From: CAYFMH01 sp964344165
GTDB lineage: Bacteria > Patescibacteriota > Gracilibacteria > UBA4473
NCBI GenBank assembly: GCA_964344165.1
Contig: CAYFMH010000003.1
Location: forward strand, 1 to 43,315
Reading direction: 5' to 3'
DNA: 43,315 nucleotides
The notes under the pieces are model-generated. The model did no database searches. It was not told the DNA's origin and was given only the letters and a program-made list of their open reading frames with translations. Position numbers and translations under genes: made by a program. Positions 25,300 to 33,015 of this stretch are shown one piece after another (the first letter of the stretch is position 1; every line of letters begins with the position of its first letter).

Positions 25300-25643
25300 T
25301 CATCTCCCCCAATGAGAAAATCTTCATCGGGTGTAATTTCCGGTGTTAAGATGAGGCTCGGTGGGAAAGTATCTTGTTCAGGTTCTTCATCATCTTCATG
25401 AAGTTCTGCCTGGATTCTTTGAGCAAATTCAACTTTCATTTGAGGGGTTATCTCTACTTCCTGAGGAGGGGGTGTTGAATCATTTCCTTTAGCACTTATT
25501 TCTATATCATCTATTCTTATTATTGTCTGAGTATCGTCTTCTTTTGGTTTTTCAGTCTCAAAAACAAATTTCCCTCTTTTTTTTGTCAGACCAAAATCAT
25601 GCCTCAAAAGTTTCATTTTAAAATAATCTAAAAAATACAACAT
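25296..25643 (-). CDS. Hypothetical acidic protein (115 aa)
   Basis: No family recognised. The first ~25 residues are mixed hydrophobic/basic (MLYFLDYFKMKLLRHDFGL), and the rest is strongly acidic and Pro/Glu-rich (EDDTQTIIRIDDIEIS, HEDDEEPEQD, DEDFLIGGDD), which suggests a disordered tail. ATG codons at residues 1 and 10 are both possible starts. It converges with pyrE with a 4-bp overlap. A small structural or regulatory protein is likely, but nothing more can be said. Confidence 0.55.
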   Translation of the reverse strand: MLYFLDYFKMKLLRHDFGLTKKRGKFVFETEKPKEDDTQTIIRIDDIEISAKGNDSTPPPQEVEITPQMKVEFAQRIQAELHEDDEEPEQDTFPPSLILTPEITPDEDFLIGGDD

Positions 25644-25846
25644 TCTTGATATGGTATGTTGAAATATTTGTCAAAATTTTTTAAATGGTATTTAAGTCTT
25701 CCAAGAGTTGGGCTTTTGCCATTTTCACTTCTTTGGCATGTGAATCTTCTATTTTTTTTGTTTTTTGTTGAATTGTGTCATTTTATCAAAAATAAAGAGA
25801 TATAGCAACTTTTTTTCTCAAAATTCCAAAAAAAAATGAGAAAAAG
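25644..25846. other. Spacer upstream of secE
   Basis: No gene of clear quality is seen. On the minus strand a short open stretch ends ...KEVKMAKAQLLEDLNTI (stop near 25686) but has no plausible start codon, so it may be a remnant. The rest is T-rich. Confidence 0.4.
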
Positions 25847-25875
25847 TTGACATTTGTGATCAAATCGATGAAAAT
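25847..25875 (+). promoter_or_regulatory. Likely promoter of secE-nusG
   Basis: TTGACA (25847-25852), 17-bp spacer, GAAAAT (25870-25875), about 20 nt before ATG 25899. The -35 is perfect and the -10 is weak. Confidence 0.5.
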
Positions 25876-25898
25876 CCGCCCGATTTTTTCGCCAAACC

Positions 25899-26078
25899 AT
25901 GAAAACTTTCTTTCGAAACGCGGTCAATGAGCTACACAATGTGACCTGGCCTACTCGGACCCAAGCAATCCACAGTATGTTTACGGTGCTGGTTATCATG
26001 TTGTTAGTAGGAGTTTTCTTGGCAGTGGTGGACTATCTCCTAAATGAAGGCATTCTCGCCCTCCTTCGACTAAAATAA
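25899..26078 (+). CDS. secE: Preprotein translocase subunit SecE (59 aa)
   Basis: Small essential subunit of the SecYEG channel. I translated this frame from ATG 25899; it is too short for most gene callers. The product opens MKTFFRNAVNELHNVTWPTR, which is the family hallmark (amphipathic helix with 'W-P-T-R'), followed by a single hydrophobic segment (about residues 28-47, FTVLVIMLLVGVFLAVVDYL) and a short end. At 59 residues it is the one-transmembrane form typical of Gram-positives and candidate phyla. It lies 3 bp before nusG, the classic secE-nusG pairing. Confidence 0.95.
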   Translation: MKTFFRNAVNELHNVTWPTRTQAIHSMFTVLVIMLLVGVFLAVVDYLLNEGILALLRLK

Positions 26079-26081
26079 AAA

Positions 26082-26630
26082 ATGGCAAAACAAGATCCCT
26101 CCATCGGACGTCACTGGTACGTAGTACATACCTACTCTGGGTATGAAGACGCTGTAAAAAAAGCCCTCGAACAGAGAATTGAGTCCATGGCTATGCAAGA
26201 CCACATCTTTGATGTGGTGGTTCCAAAAGAAAAAATGTTGGTCTCCAAAGCGGGGAAACAAGTCGTGGAAGAAAAGAAACTTTTTCCGGGATATGTACTG
26301 GTTGATATGATTGTGACAGATGCGTCTTGGTTTATCGTACGAAATACACCCAATGTGACGGGGTTTGTAGGATCAGGAAACACTCCAGTACCAGTGCTCC
26401 CAGAAGAATTTGGAGTGATCGAGAGAAGGATGGGAGCCGCTGAACCAACGGCCGATATCCAGCTCAAAGAAGGAGATCTCGTTATTATCAAAGAAGGACC
26501 GTTTGCCAACTACGAAGGACAAGTCTCAAAAGTTTCACCAACTAAAGCAAAGGTGACGGTCATGGTTTCTATATTTGATCGAGAAACCCCAGTAGAGCTC
26601 GACTTTACACAAGTAATTAAGAAAATCTAA
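26082..26630 (+). CDS. nusG: Transcription termination/antitermination factor NusG (182 aa)
   Basis: NusG binds RNA polymerase and couples it to Rho or ribosomes. Visible landmarks are the NGN domain (WYVVHTYSGYEDAVKKALEQRIE, LFPGYVLVDM, WFIVRNTPNVTGFVGSG) in residues ~12-105 and the KOW domain (EGDLVIIKEGPFANYEGQVSKVSPTKAKVTVMVSIF) at ~130-170. Length is normal. It directly follows secE and precedes rplK by 102 bp holding an A/T-rich repeat. Confidence 0.97.
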   Translation: MAKQDPSIGRHWYVVHTYSGYEDAVKKALEQRIESMAMQDHIFDVVVPKEKMLVSKAGKQVVEEKKLFPGYVLVDMIVTDASWFIVRNTPNVTGFVGSGNTPVPVLPEEFGVIERRMGAAEPTADIQLKEGDLVIIKEGPFANYEGQVSKVSPTKAKVTVMVSIFDRETPVELDFTQVIKKI

Positions 26631-26633
26631 AAC

Positions 26634-26707
26634 GCAGAAACACAGATTGATCACAGATTACGCAGATTAAAAAATCTAAAAACTAAGAACTAACCACTAA
26701 AAACTAA
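26634..26707. repeat. Composite intergenic repeat between nusG and rplK
   Basis: First part: AACACAGATTGATCACAG and ATTACGCAGATTA-type sequence (26638-26670). Second part: CTAAAAACTAAGAACTAACC-type units (26672-26707). The same two-part order is found after gyrB (32549-32645) and after the YerC-like gene (36967-37112). Confidence 0.7.
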
Positions 26708-26732
26708 TTATTTACTACTTAATTTAAAAACT

Positions 26733-27170
26733 ATGCCTCCAAAGAAACCGTTTGCGTCAAAGTTCAAAATTACTCTCCCAGCCGGAGGAGCTACTCCAGC
26801 TCCACCAGTAGGACCAGTGCTGGGACAACATGGGATTAATATCCAGGGATTTTGTCAGGAATTTAATGATAAAACCGCTGATAAAAAAGGATCAGGTCTT
26901 ACGATTCCTTGTATTTGTTATGTATTTGAAGATAAATCTTTTGAGCTGGAGCTCAAATCTCCACCGGCGTCTGTATTGATCAAAAAAGAACTCGGGATCA
27001 AAAAGGGATCGAGTCGACCAAATACCGAGAAAATTGGAAAGATTAATCGAAAACAACTAGAAAGCGTCGCTTCACAAAAAATGGAAGACTTGAATGCAAA
27101 CGACATGGATGCAGCCGTAAAAATTATTGCTGGGACGGCTCGGCAGATGGGGCTTGAGTCGCAGGTTTAG
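26733..27170 (+). CDS. rplK: 50S ribosomal protein L11 (145 aa)
   Basis: L11 forms the GTPase-associated stalk base with 23S rRNA and is needed for RelA activation on stalled ribosomes in other bacteria. Family signatures are ITLPAGGATPAPPVGPVLGQHGINIQGFCQEFND near the N-terminus and the C-terminal rRNA-binding domain (ASVLIKKELGIKKGSS...ARQMGLES). Length 145 is normal. It sits in the conserved nusG-rplK-rplA order. No Shine-Dalgarno is seen; the ATG follows an A-rich TTTAAAAACT leader. Confidence 0.97.
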   Translation: MPPKKPFASKFKITLPAGGATPAPPVGPVLGQHGINIQGFCQEFNDKTADKKGSGLTIPCICYVFEDKSFELELKSPPASVLIKKELGIKKGSSRPNTEKIGKINRKQLESVASQKMEDLNANDMDAAVKIIAGTARQMGLESQV

Positions 27171-27195
27171 TTTTTTGAATTGGGTTTCCCTGCTT

Positions 27196-27226
27196 CAATT
27201 AACAATTATCAATTAACAATGATCAA
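27196..27226. repeat. CAATTAACAATTATCAAT-type repeat
   Basis: Degenerate tandem of CAATTAACAATTATCAATT then AACAATGATCAATT in the rplK-rplA spacer. Related copies lie after the giant gene (about 12756) and after rlmH (about 36577). The rest of this spacer has a weak TCAGCC/GGCTGA stem (27268-27273, 27305-27310) that might be part of an rplA leader. Confidence 0.55.
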
Positions 27227-27384
27227 TTTTGGAACATTATAATGATTGAAGATTCCTATATTGTCCGTCAGCCGAAGTTAGGAACCATAATTCGAAATAA
27301 CGAAGGCTGAAAGATTGAAAATTTGTCCCCCTCGTGGGAGCTTCTGAAAAATGGGGCGTTATCTACCACTTAATTTATACCACC

Positions 27385-28062
27385 ATGAAAAAGTCAAAAG
27401 CGCTCAAAGGCGCGTACGAAAAAGTTGACCGAGAGAAGCGGTACTCAGTTGCTGAAGCGGTCGATTTGATGTTGAAATGTTCGACCGTCAAATTTGATCC
27501 GACGGCGGAGGTTCACTTCACTCTCGGGATTGATCCGAAGCACGCGGATCAGCAGGTGCGAAGCACGACTTCTTTGCCTCACGGGACCGGGAAATCTGTA
27601 AAAATCGCTGTTTTTTGTTCCGACGATCAAGTGAAGGCCGCCAAATCAGCCGGAGCGATTGAAGCCGGAGAAGCAGATTTGATCGACAAAATTTCCAAAG
27701 GATGGACAGACTTCGATGTAGCGGTAGCAACACCAGATATGATGCGGAGCCTGGCAAAAGTAGCGAAGGTACTTGGACCAAAAGGACTCATGCCAAACCC
27801 AAAAGCGGGGACGGTTACACCAGACGTCGAAAAAACAGTGAAAGAACTCGCGGCTGGGCGACTCGAGTTTCGAAACGACAAAGCCGGAATTGTGCATACC
27901 ATCTTTGGAAAACTTAGCTTTGGGGACAAAAAATTGGTTGAAAATCTCGAAGCTATGATGAAAGCAATCAAAGAGGTGAAACCAACTGGAGCGAAAGGAG
28001 AGTACATCAAAAACGTTACAATTAATTCCACGATGGGAGCGGGGATTAAGGTTGAATTTTAA
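27385..28062 (+). CDS. rplA: 50S ribosomal protein L1 (225 aa)
   Basis: L1 binds 23S rRNA at the mobile L1 stalk. The signature LGPKGLMPNPKAGTVT is present, as are VDLMLKCSTVKFDPTAEVHFTLGIDPKHADQQVR and the C-terminal KGEYIKNVTINSTMGAGIKV. I use ATG 27385 (MKKSKALKGAYEK), which gives a normal-length L1; the in-frame upstream codon at 27334 adds 17 residues unlike the family. rplJ and rplL do not follow, so the usual rplKAJL block is broken here. A hairpin terminator lies just after (28121-28153). Confidence 0.95.
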   Translation: MKKSKALKGAYEKVDREKRYSVAEAVDLMLKCSTVKFDPTAEVHFTLGIDPKHADQQVRSTTSLPHGTGKSVKIAVFCSDDQVKAAKSAGAIEAGEADLIDKISKGWTDFDVAVATPDMMRSLAKVAKVLGPKGLMPNPKAGTVTPDVEKTVKELAAGRLEFRNDKAGIVHTIFGKLSFGDKKLVENLEAMMKAIKEVKPTGAKGEYIKNVTINSTMGAGIKVEF

Positions 28063-28120
28063 TCAATTACAAATTGCAAATTATCGTAGATCCCGCTTAC
28101 GCGGTGACGAATGACAAATT

Positions 28121-28153
28121 AAAGGGGCGAAGCTAGAAAGTTTCGTCTCTTTT
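28121..28153. terminator. Bidirectional terminator between rplA and mazF-like gene
   Basis: Stem AAAGGGGCGAA (28121-28131) pairs with TTCGTCTCTTT (28142-28152) through two G·U pairs, with a ~10-nt loop and a short T run. It serves rplA and, read on the other strand, overlaps the end of the toxin gene. The AGACGAAA motif in the stem recurs in the palindrome at 38108-38135. Confidence 0.65.
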
Positions 28154-28484
28154 AATAATGAATTACGTCATTTAATCCTTCGGTAATTTGTTTGAGTTCG
28201 TCATCAGAGATGGTTCCAACTTTTTTTATGAGTCGATTTTTTGAGATGGTTCTTACTTGAAAAGTAATAATTTCTGAATCTTCTTTTAGTCCATTTTGGG
28301 GAGATTTTTTGAGAAAGACACAAGCGGCATAATTTTTGACCTGAGAAGAGATAGGGCAGGTGATGCAAATATCTAGATTTTCGTTCAAAGTGTCGCCAGA
28401 GATAATTACTATCGGTCGAGTGCCGCTTTGTTCACTTCCTTTTGTGGGATTTAGGTTTGCGAGATAAATATCTTTTTGTTGCAT
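28152..28484 (-). CDS. mazF: MazF/PemK-type toxin (110 aa)
   Basis: Predicted sequence-specific endoribonuclease toxin. The fold signatures are QKDIYLANLNPTKGSEQSGTRPIVIISGDTLN (with the catalytic-region Arg in GTRP and the G-S-E-Q substrate loop), ICITCPISSQ and the C-terminal VRTISKNRLIKKVGTISDDELKQITEGL. Length is typical. It starts immediately after the stop of the upstream antitoxin (TAAATG junction), so the two are one transcript with coupled translation. The name mazF denotes the family, not a proven orthologue. Confidence 0.93.
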   Translation of the reverse strand: MQQKDIYLANLNPTKGSEQSGTRPIVIISGDTLNENLDICITCPISSQVKNYAACVFLKKSPQNGLKEDSEIITFQVRTISKNRLIKKVGTISDDELKQITEGLNDVIHY

Positions 28485-28733
28485 TTAAGCGTATTTTTTA
28501 AGTTGATTGGCATAATCGTCGAGTCCTTCTTCAGCCATTTGTGCCATTTCAGGATCTTTATTGGCGGCGATGAAGGTTTTTTTGAGGGCTTCTTTTTTGG
28601 CTTCGTCTTTGTATTTTTTGAGAGCAGTTTCGATGATGTCTCTTTTTGTTCGGTGTGTCTTTTTGGCATATTGATTGAGCCAGAGAAGGATGTCTTGGGA
28701 TATGGTGCTGGTGAAGACGGAGGTGGTTTTCAT
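28485..28733 (-). CDS. Ribbon-helix-helix antitoxin (82 aa)
   Basis: Cognate antitoxin of the MazF-like toxin. Residues ~1-45 fit a ribbon-helix-helix DNA-binding fold (MKTTSVFTSTISQDILLWLN, then AKKTHRTKRDIIETALKKY), and the C-terminal half is charged and flexible (DPEMAQMAEEGLDDYANQL), as expected for the toxin-binding part. I use ATG 28733 because a promoter and inverted repeat lie just upstream; the longer frame to 28811 would run through them. RHH antitoxins normally repress their own operon by binding such repeats. Confidence 0.88.
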   Translation of the reverse strand: MKTTSVFTSTISQDILLWLNQYAKKTHRTKRDIIETALKKYKDEAKKEALKKTFIAANKDPEMAQMAEEGLDDYANQLKKYA

Positions 28734-28749
28734 TTTTTTAAAATATGAA

Positions 28750-28774
28750 AAATATTTATAAAACATAAATATTT
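28750..28774 (-). promoter_or_regulatory. Operator-like inverted repeat of the toxin-antitoxin operon
   Basis: Perfect 10-bp arms AAATATTTAT / ATAAATATTT separated by 5 bp, between the -10 (28771-28776) and ATG 28733. Placement fits antitoxin autorepression. Confidence 0.65.
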
Positions 28775-28799
28775 TATAGAAATATAATTGGGGAGTCAA
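28771..28799 (-). promoter_or_regulatory. Promoter of the toxin-antitoxin operon
   Basis: Minus strand: TTGACT (28794-28799), 17-bp spacer, TAAAAT (28771-28776). Confidence 0.7.
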
Positions 28800-28846
28800 A
28801 GTTTTTTTCAAAAAAATTGGACGAGGTCTGGGGATTTTATCTTTTT

Positions 28847-30475
28847 TCAGCTGGTTTTTAATTTCTCGATTTCTCCTTTTGCTCTATTGATCCAAGATTG
28901 GTCACCTTCCCATAATTTTATAAATATTTCAAAGGCTTCAATGGCTTCTTCATTTCTGCCAAGGTCCCTTAAAGCGTTCCCAGTGTTATTGAGAATGTGC
29001 AATTGCAATCCTATTTCTGGGTTGAACAGATTTATTCTTAATTTTCCATTGATATACGAATAAGGATTCCATTTTTTAAATTGAATCGTCCTACCCCCGT
29101 CAGGGAAATTTTTTACCTCGGAAAAATCTATTGCTTCATCCAGCATATCTGGACGAATTTCCGTGTAATTTGCGCTTTGGAAATCCTGCCAGTAGGCCTT
29201 TCTGTCCCTTGTGATCAAAACCGTGGCTGAATGTTTTGGGAGATCTGCATGTAAATATTTGATCCCCACTTCATCTAATAACCCTCCCCCCAGAATTGAA
29301 GCACCAACGCAATTGATGAATTGGTTTTCTATTATTTCCGATGGATTGTTTGCGTTCTCTAAATATGGAAAACTACTGACCGATTTTTGGATTTTTTTAG
29401 CAATTTCCAGTTCTTTGGCTGAAATTTTGGTAACATCTCCCGTTTGTCTTACTTCTGTTAATTCTTGTTTTAATTTAGCAATTTCAAGTGAATTATAGAG
29501 TTTTACTTTTTCTAGTGCTAAATTTAGATCACAACCTTCTCGTAAAAATTTTTGAAGAGAATTTCTCCAATCAGGTTCTTTCATCTCTGTTACCAACTTC
29601 TCCAATCCTCTTCTAAAAATCGCTGTTTTTAATTCCCTTTCGGGGGTTTCTATGGCTTTGGTGATTCGTTTTCTGGTTCTATCTTGCAAGTGTTGCATTG
29701 GGCCGACTTTTGTTTCCCAAGTTTTTTTTCCATCTGTTTTATCGCCTTTTTTGAACAAAGATTGTAACAAGCGTTGTATAAGAGAAAACCTGGTTTTCCA
29801 TGTTTTTTTTGTTTTATGGCCTTCTCTAGCAAGCGCTTTAAAATATGTTCTTAGCCATTTTTTTCTGATTTCTTCAATCTGTTCTTCGCTCGGATTGTCG
29901 CTAAGTCTGGCGAGCCTTTTTTGGAAGGCATCGTTGCCCAAGAACCATTCATCCAATTGAGATTTGTCTTCAGCAGAAAGTTCTGATTCTTGAGGAATCC
30001 AGTTGTCTTTTTTTTCTTTGTGCTGCAATGATAATCCATACGCATAAAATTCACGAGCAACCTTTTCCGCTATTTGTTTTGCTTCCTGATCATCTTCACG
30101 GAAAACGGATAAGTACTGATGGAGATATATTCCTGCTTTTTCAAACGTTACCCCGAGATTTTTGATTTGATCTGCTCTTTCATCTTTTTTTTCTGGTTTT
30201 CTTACAAGCGTATCATGATCTATTACTTTTATCACATCCATCATTTCCCAAAGATGAAGATCATTAGGGAGAAAGAGTGTTTGTTTACCTTGGTCATTTT
30301 TTTCTTTTTCTAATATTTCTTCTGTTTCTTTTCTTTCCCATACCTCTCTGGGGATAAATTGAGGAACAATAGAATCGTTTATTCTACACCATTCAGCAAA
30401 AAAATTTTGAGCAGGCGTATCTGCAAAAGGTGTTTTTTCTTTTGTTTGGGAGATAAAATCCGTTTCAAATGACAT
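28847..30475 (-). CDS. Transglutaminase-like domain protein with C-terminal TPR (542 aa)
   Basis: Residues ~375-445 carry the cysteine-protease-like Cys-His-Asp order of the transglutaminase/SirB1 fold: INCVGASILGGGLL (Cys389), LPKHSATVLI (His415) and YWQDFQS (Asp431), with matching strand spacing. Residues ~485-535 look like a TPR pair (LHILNNTGNALRDLGRNEEAIEAFEIFIKLW), as in SirB1-type proteins, where TPRs follow the domain. The N-terminal ~370 residues are helical, basic and unrecognised. No signal peptide, so it is likely cytoplasmic. It has its own strong promoter (30506-30534) and is divergent from gyrB. Function, and whether it acts as a protease, amidase or scaffold, is unknown. Confidence 0.7.
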   Translation of the reverse strand: MSFETDFISQTKEKTPFADTPAQNFFAEWCRINDSIVPQFIPREVWERKETEEILEKEKNDQGKQTLFLPNDLHLWEMMDVIKVIDHDTLVRKPEKKDERADQIKNLGVTFEKAGIYLHQYLSVFREDDQEAKQIAEKVAREFYAYGLSLQHKEKKDNWIPQESELSAEDKSQLDEWFLGNDAFQKRLARLSDNPSEEQIEEIRKKWLRTYFKALAREGHKTKKTWKTRFSLIQRLLQSLFKKGDKTDGKKTWETKVGPMQHLQDRTRKRITKAIETPERELKTAIFRRGLEKLVTEMKEPDWRNSLQKFLREGCDLNLALEKVKLYNSLEIAKLKQELTEVRQTGDVTKISAKELEIAKKIQKSVSSFPYLENANNPSEIIENQFINCVGASILGGGLLDEVGIKYLHADLPKHSATVLITRDRKAYWQDFQSANYTEIRPDMLDEAIDFSEVKNFPDGGRTIQFKKWNPYSYINGKLRINLFNPEIGLQLHILNNTGNALRDLGRNEEAIEAFEIFIKLWEGDQSWINRAKGEIEKLKTS

Positions 30476-30505
30476 GATATTTTGGTGTTTTCAAAAAATC
30501 TGTAC

Positions 30506-30534
30506 ATTATACATTATTTGGGGCTAAAAAGCAA
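30506..30534 (-). promoter_or_regulatory. Promoter of the transglutaminase-like gene
   Basis: Minus strand: TTGCTT (30529-30534), 17-bp spacer, perfect TATAAT (30506-30511), ~30 nt before ATG 30475. Confidence 0.7.
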
Positions 30535-30579
30535 AAAAAATTTAAAGAATTTCGTCTCTTTTTTTACGTAAAAAACCTT

Positions 30580-30607
30580 TTGCTTTTGCCCTAATTTTTC
30601 GTAGAAT
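30580..30607 (+). promoter_or_regulatory. Promoter of gyrB
   Basis: TTGCTT (30580-30585), 16-bp spacer, TAGAAT (30602-30607), 34 nt before ATG 30642. It shares the TTGCTT -35 with the divergent promoter. Confidence 0.6.
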
Positions 30608-30641
30608 TCGTAAGGTTAATTACTCTTTATTTTTTCAAAAA

Positions 30642-32546
30642 ATGGCAGATCAAAATTACGATGCTAAGAACATACAAGTCCTAGAGGGGCTCGATCCAGT
30701 CCGGAAGCGACCGGGGATGTATATCGGTTCGACCGATGAGCGTGGGCTTCATCATCTGGTATGGGAAGTGCTGGATAATTCCATCGATGAGGCAATGGCC
30801 GGACATTGTGAGAACATCCTCGTGAAGATTCATTCAGATGGATCGGTGTCCGTCACCGATGATGGACGAGGGATCCCCGTAGAAAAACACCACCAAACCG
30901 GTATTTCTGCTGTGGAAACAGTACTAACTGTGCTGCATGCGGGAGGGAAATTTGGAGAAGAGGGAGGATACAAAGTTTCTGGAGGACTGCACGGAGTGGG
31001 GGTCTCTGTGGTCAATGCGCTTTCTACCCGGACCGAGGTGACTGTGGATCGAGACGGAGGTCGACACTTTGTAGCTTTTGAAGCAGGGGAGCCGGCAGAA
31101 CCTCTCAAAAAAATAGAAGATACAGATGGACATGGAACCATGGTCCAATTTTGGCCGGATGGAGCTATCTTTGAAACGCTTGAGTTTGATTTTGATACCA
31201 TAAAAAAACGGCTCCGACAGCAAGCCTACCTGACAAAAGGAGTAACGATTACTTTCTTTGACGAGCGGGAAGGAAAACAAAATGCCTGCCAGTTTTATTT
31301 TGAAGGAGGTGTTACTTCTTTTGTTCGACACCTAAACGAAGGACGAGAATTAATCGGGCCGATTCTTTCTTTTGACGGAGACAAGGACGACATCGCAATC
31401 GAGGTCTCCATGCAATACACCGAAGAATTCCGAGAAAACATCTTTACTTTTGCCAATAATATCCAGACAACGGAGGGAGGGACGCACCTGACTGGATTTA
31501 CGATGGCTCTGACGCGAGTGATGAATAAATACGCCCGGGACAAAGGATTCCTCAAAGAAAAAGATCCCAACTTCGTCAACGAAGATGTGCGAGAGGGACT
31601 GACGGCGATTATTTCGGTCAAGGTTCCAGAACCACAGTTTGAGGGACAAACCAAAGGAAAGCTGGGGAACTCAGAAGTGCGGGGGATCGTGGATCGATTT
31701 TTTTCTGAAAAGTTAGCAGAATTCCTCGAAGAAAATCCAAACGACGCCAAATCAATTGTAAACAAATGTGCCCTGGCGACCCGAGCTCGTCTGGCGGCTC
31801 GAGCGGCCAGAGATACCGTCATCCGAAAAGGAGCGCTTGAGGGACTCACTCTGCCGGGGAAACTGGCCGATTGCGCCTCAAAAAATCCAGCGGAATGTGA
31901 AATCTACATCGTGGAGGGAGACTCGGCGGGGGGATCTGCGAAGCAGGGGAGAGATCGGCACACGCAAGCAATTCTTCCGCTCAGAGGGAAAATCCTAAAT
32001 ACCGAATCCTGCCGACTCGAACGAATGCTGTCGAATAACGAAATCAAAAGTTTGGTTGTGGCGCTTGGAACTTCGATCGGAGAGAGTTTCGACCTCAAAA
32101 ACCTCCGATATGGAAAAATCGTCATCATGACCGATGCGGATGTCGATGGAGCGCATATCCGGACCTTGCTTTTGACCTTGCTTTTCCGGCATTTTCGGCA
32201 GCTTTTGGAAAGTGGAAATGTTTTCATCGCTCAACCACCGCTCTATAAATTGCAAAAAGGAAAACAGGTCTGGTATGCGATGACGGATGAAGAAAAACAA
32301 AAAATCATGGATGAACACGAAGTGAAAGGAGATAACATCCAGCGGTACAAAGGGCTCGGAGAAATGAACCCGGACCAATTGTGGGAAACAACGATGGATC
32401 CAGAGACTCGATCTCTCGCTCAGGTCACAATGGCTGATGCAGAGGCTGCCGATCATATCTTCAAAGTGCTCATGGGAGATGATGTGATCCCGCGAAGGAA
32501 ATTTATCCAGACGCATGCGGCGAATGTGAAAGAGTTAGACATCTAA
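30642..32546 (+). CDS. gyrB: DNA gyrase subunit B (634 aa)
   Basis: ATP-hydrolysing subunit of type II topoisomerase. Landmarks in order: GLDPVRKRPGMYIGST, GHKL Bergerat fold (VLDNSIDEAMAGH, DDGRGIPVE, GLHGVGVSVVNALS), ATP-lid/transducer (QTTEGGTHLTGF), TOPRIM (YIVEGDSAGGSAKQGRDRHTQ and MTDADVDGAHIRTLLLTL) and the C-terminal GyrB tail (RYKGLGEMNPDQLWETTM). At 634 residues it is the short, insertion-free form. The QTTEGG lid and 'GDSAGGSAKQGRDR' fit GyrB rather than ParE, though without gyrA/parC context the GyrB/ParE distinction is slightly uncertain. A composite repeat follows the gene. Confidence 0.96.
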   Translation: MADQNYDAKNIQVLEGLDPVRKRPGMYIGSTDERGLHHLVWEVLDNSIDEAMAGHCENILVKIHSDGSVSVTDDGRGIPVEKHHQTGISAVETVLTVLHAGGKFGEEGGYKVSGGLHGVGVSVVNALSTRTEVTVDRDGGRHFVAFEAGEPAEPLKKIEDTDGHGTMVQFWPDGAIFETLEFDFDTIKKRLRQQAYLTKGVTITFFDEREGKQNACQFYFEGGVTSFVRHLNEGRELIGPILSFDGDKDDIAIEVSMQYTEEFRENIFTFANNIQTTEGGTHLTGFTMALTRVMNKYARDKGFLKEKDPNFVNEDVREGLTAIISVKVPEPQFEGQTKGKLGNSEVRGIVDRFFSEKLAEFLEENPNDAKSIVNKCALATRARLAARAARDTVIRKGALEGLTLPGKLADCASKNPAECEIYIVEGDSAGGSAKQGRDRHTQAILPLRGKILNTESCRLERMLSNNEIKSLVVALGTSIGESFDLKNLRYGKIVIMTDADVDGAHIRTLLLTLLFRHFRQLLESGNVFIAQPPLYKLQKGKQVWYAMTDEEKQKIMDEHEVKGDNIQRYKGLGEMNPDQLWETTMDPETRSLAQVTMADAEAADHIFKVLMGDDVIPRRKFIQTHAANVKELDI

Positions 32547-32548
32547 AT

Positions 32549-32645
32549 CACAGAAACACAGATTTATCACTGATTACACAGATTTCGCAGATTAGAAATT
32601 TTAATCTTATCTAAGAACTAAGAACCAAAAACTAAGAACTAAAAC
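32549..32645. repeat. Composite intergenic repeat after gyrB
   Basis: ACAGAAACACAGATTTATCA, ACTGATTACACAGATTTCGC and AGATTA-type sequence (32549-32596), followed by CTAAGAACTAAGAACCAAAA-type units (32612-32645), as after nusG and the YerC-like gene. Confidence 0.7.
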
Positions 32646-32647
32646 CT

Positions 32648-32935
32648 ATGGAAAACATAACCCCCCACCTCCTTCCCTACATCCCTTTCCTAATCTCCTT
32701 TATTTCTATTTTTATCAATCTGTTGTATTGGGCGATTTTGATACATGTGATCATGTCCTGGTTTGCGACGGGGCGGACGGCGTTTGGAGATCTGTTGGAT
32801 CAGGTAGTGCGGCCGGTTTTGGCACCGTTTCGGTGGGCGAGGATTGGGATGATTGATTTGTCACCGATTGTAGCTTTAATTTTGTTAAGTTTTTTGGGAA
32901 AAGCTGCGCAGAATTTTTTGGTGAGTCTGTTATAG
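32648..32935 (+). CDS. YggT-family membrane protein (95 aa)
   Basis: Small integral membrane protein of the YggT/YlmG family. Two hydrophobic helices are visible (about residues 14-37, FLISFISIFINLLYWAILIH, and 71-92, LSPIVALILLSFLGKAAQNF), separated by the family-typical segment SWFATGRTAFGDLLDQVVRPVLAPFRWARIGMIDLSP, which matches the conserved 'P.l.p.R.....g..D.sP' pattern. Roles in division, shape and osmotic protection are described for relatives. It starts at ATG after A-rich sequence. A second, truncated copy of its 3' end lies at 33328-33390. Confidence 0.88.
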   Translation: MENITPHLLPYIPFLISFISIFINLLYWAILIHVIMSWFATGRTAFGDLLDQVVRPVLAPFRWARIGMIDLSPIVALILLSFLGKAAQNFLVSLL

Positions 32936-32953
32936 ATTTTTTGCTAAAAATGA

Positions 32954-32982
32954 TTGACATATTTATTTTTTTGTGATATAAA
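32954..32982 (+). promoter_or_regulatory. Strong promoter of the small secreted-protein gene
   Basis: TTGACA (32954-32959), 17-bp spacer, TATAAA (32977-32982), 33 nt before ATG 33016. Confidence 0.75.
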
Positions 32983-33015
32983 ACTTTCTGTAATTATTTT
33001 ATAATCCCTTAAAAA

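Noticed and set aside
25650..25790. Short minus-strand frame ending KAQLLEDLNTI upstream of secE
   Set aside because: It has helical coding character but no usable start codon, and stops lie immediately upstream; at most a remnant.
27171..27384. Ribosomal-protein leader (L1-binding site) before rplA
   Set aside because: Only a 6-bp TCAGCC/GGCTGA stem is visible; I could not match a known L1 target, so it is mentioned only under the neighbouring repeat.
30550..30575. TTTTTTTACGTAAAAAA palindrome as a shared operator with 316-333
   Set aside because: Simple A/T palindromes are expected by chance at this base composition, and no regulator is implied.
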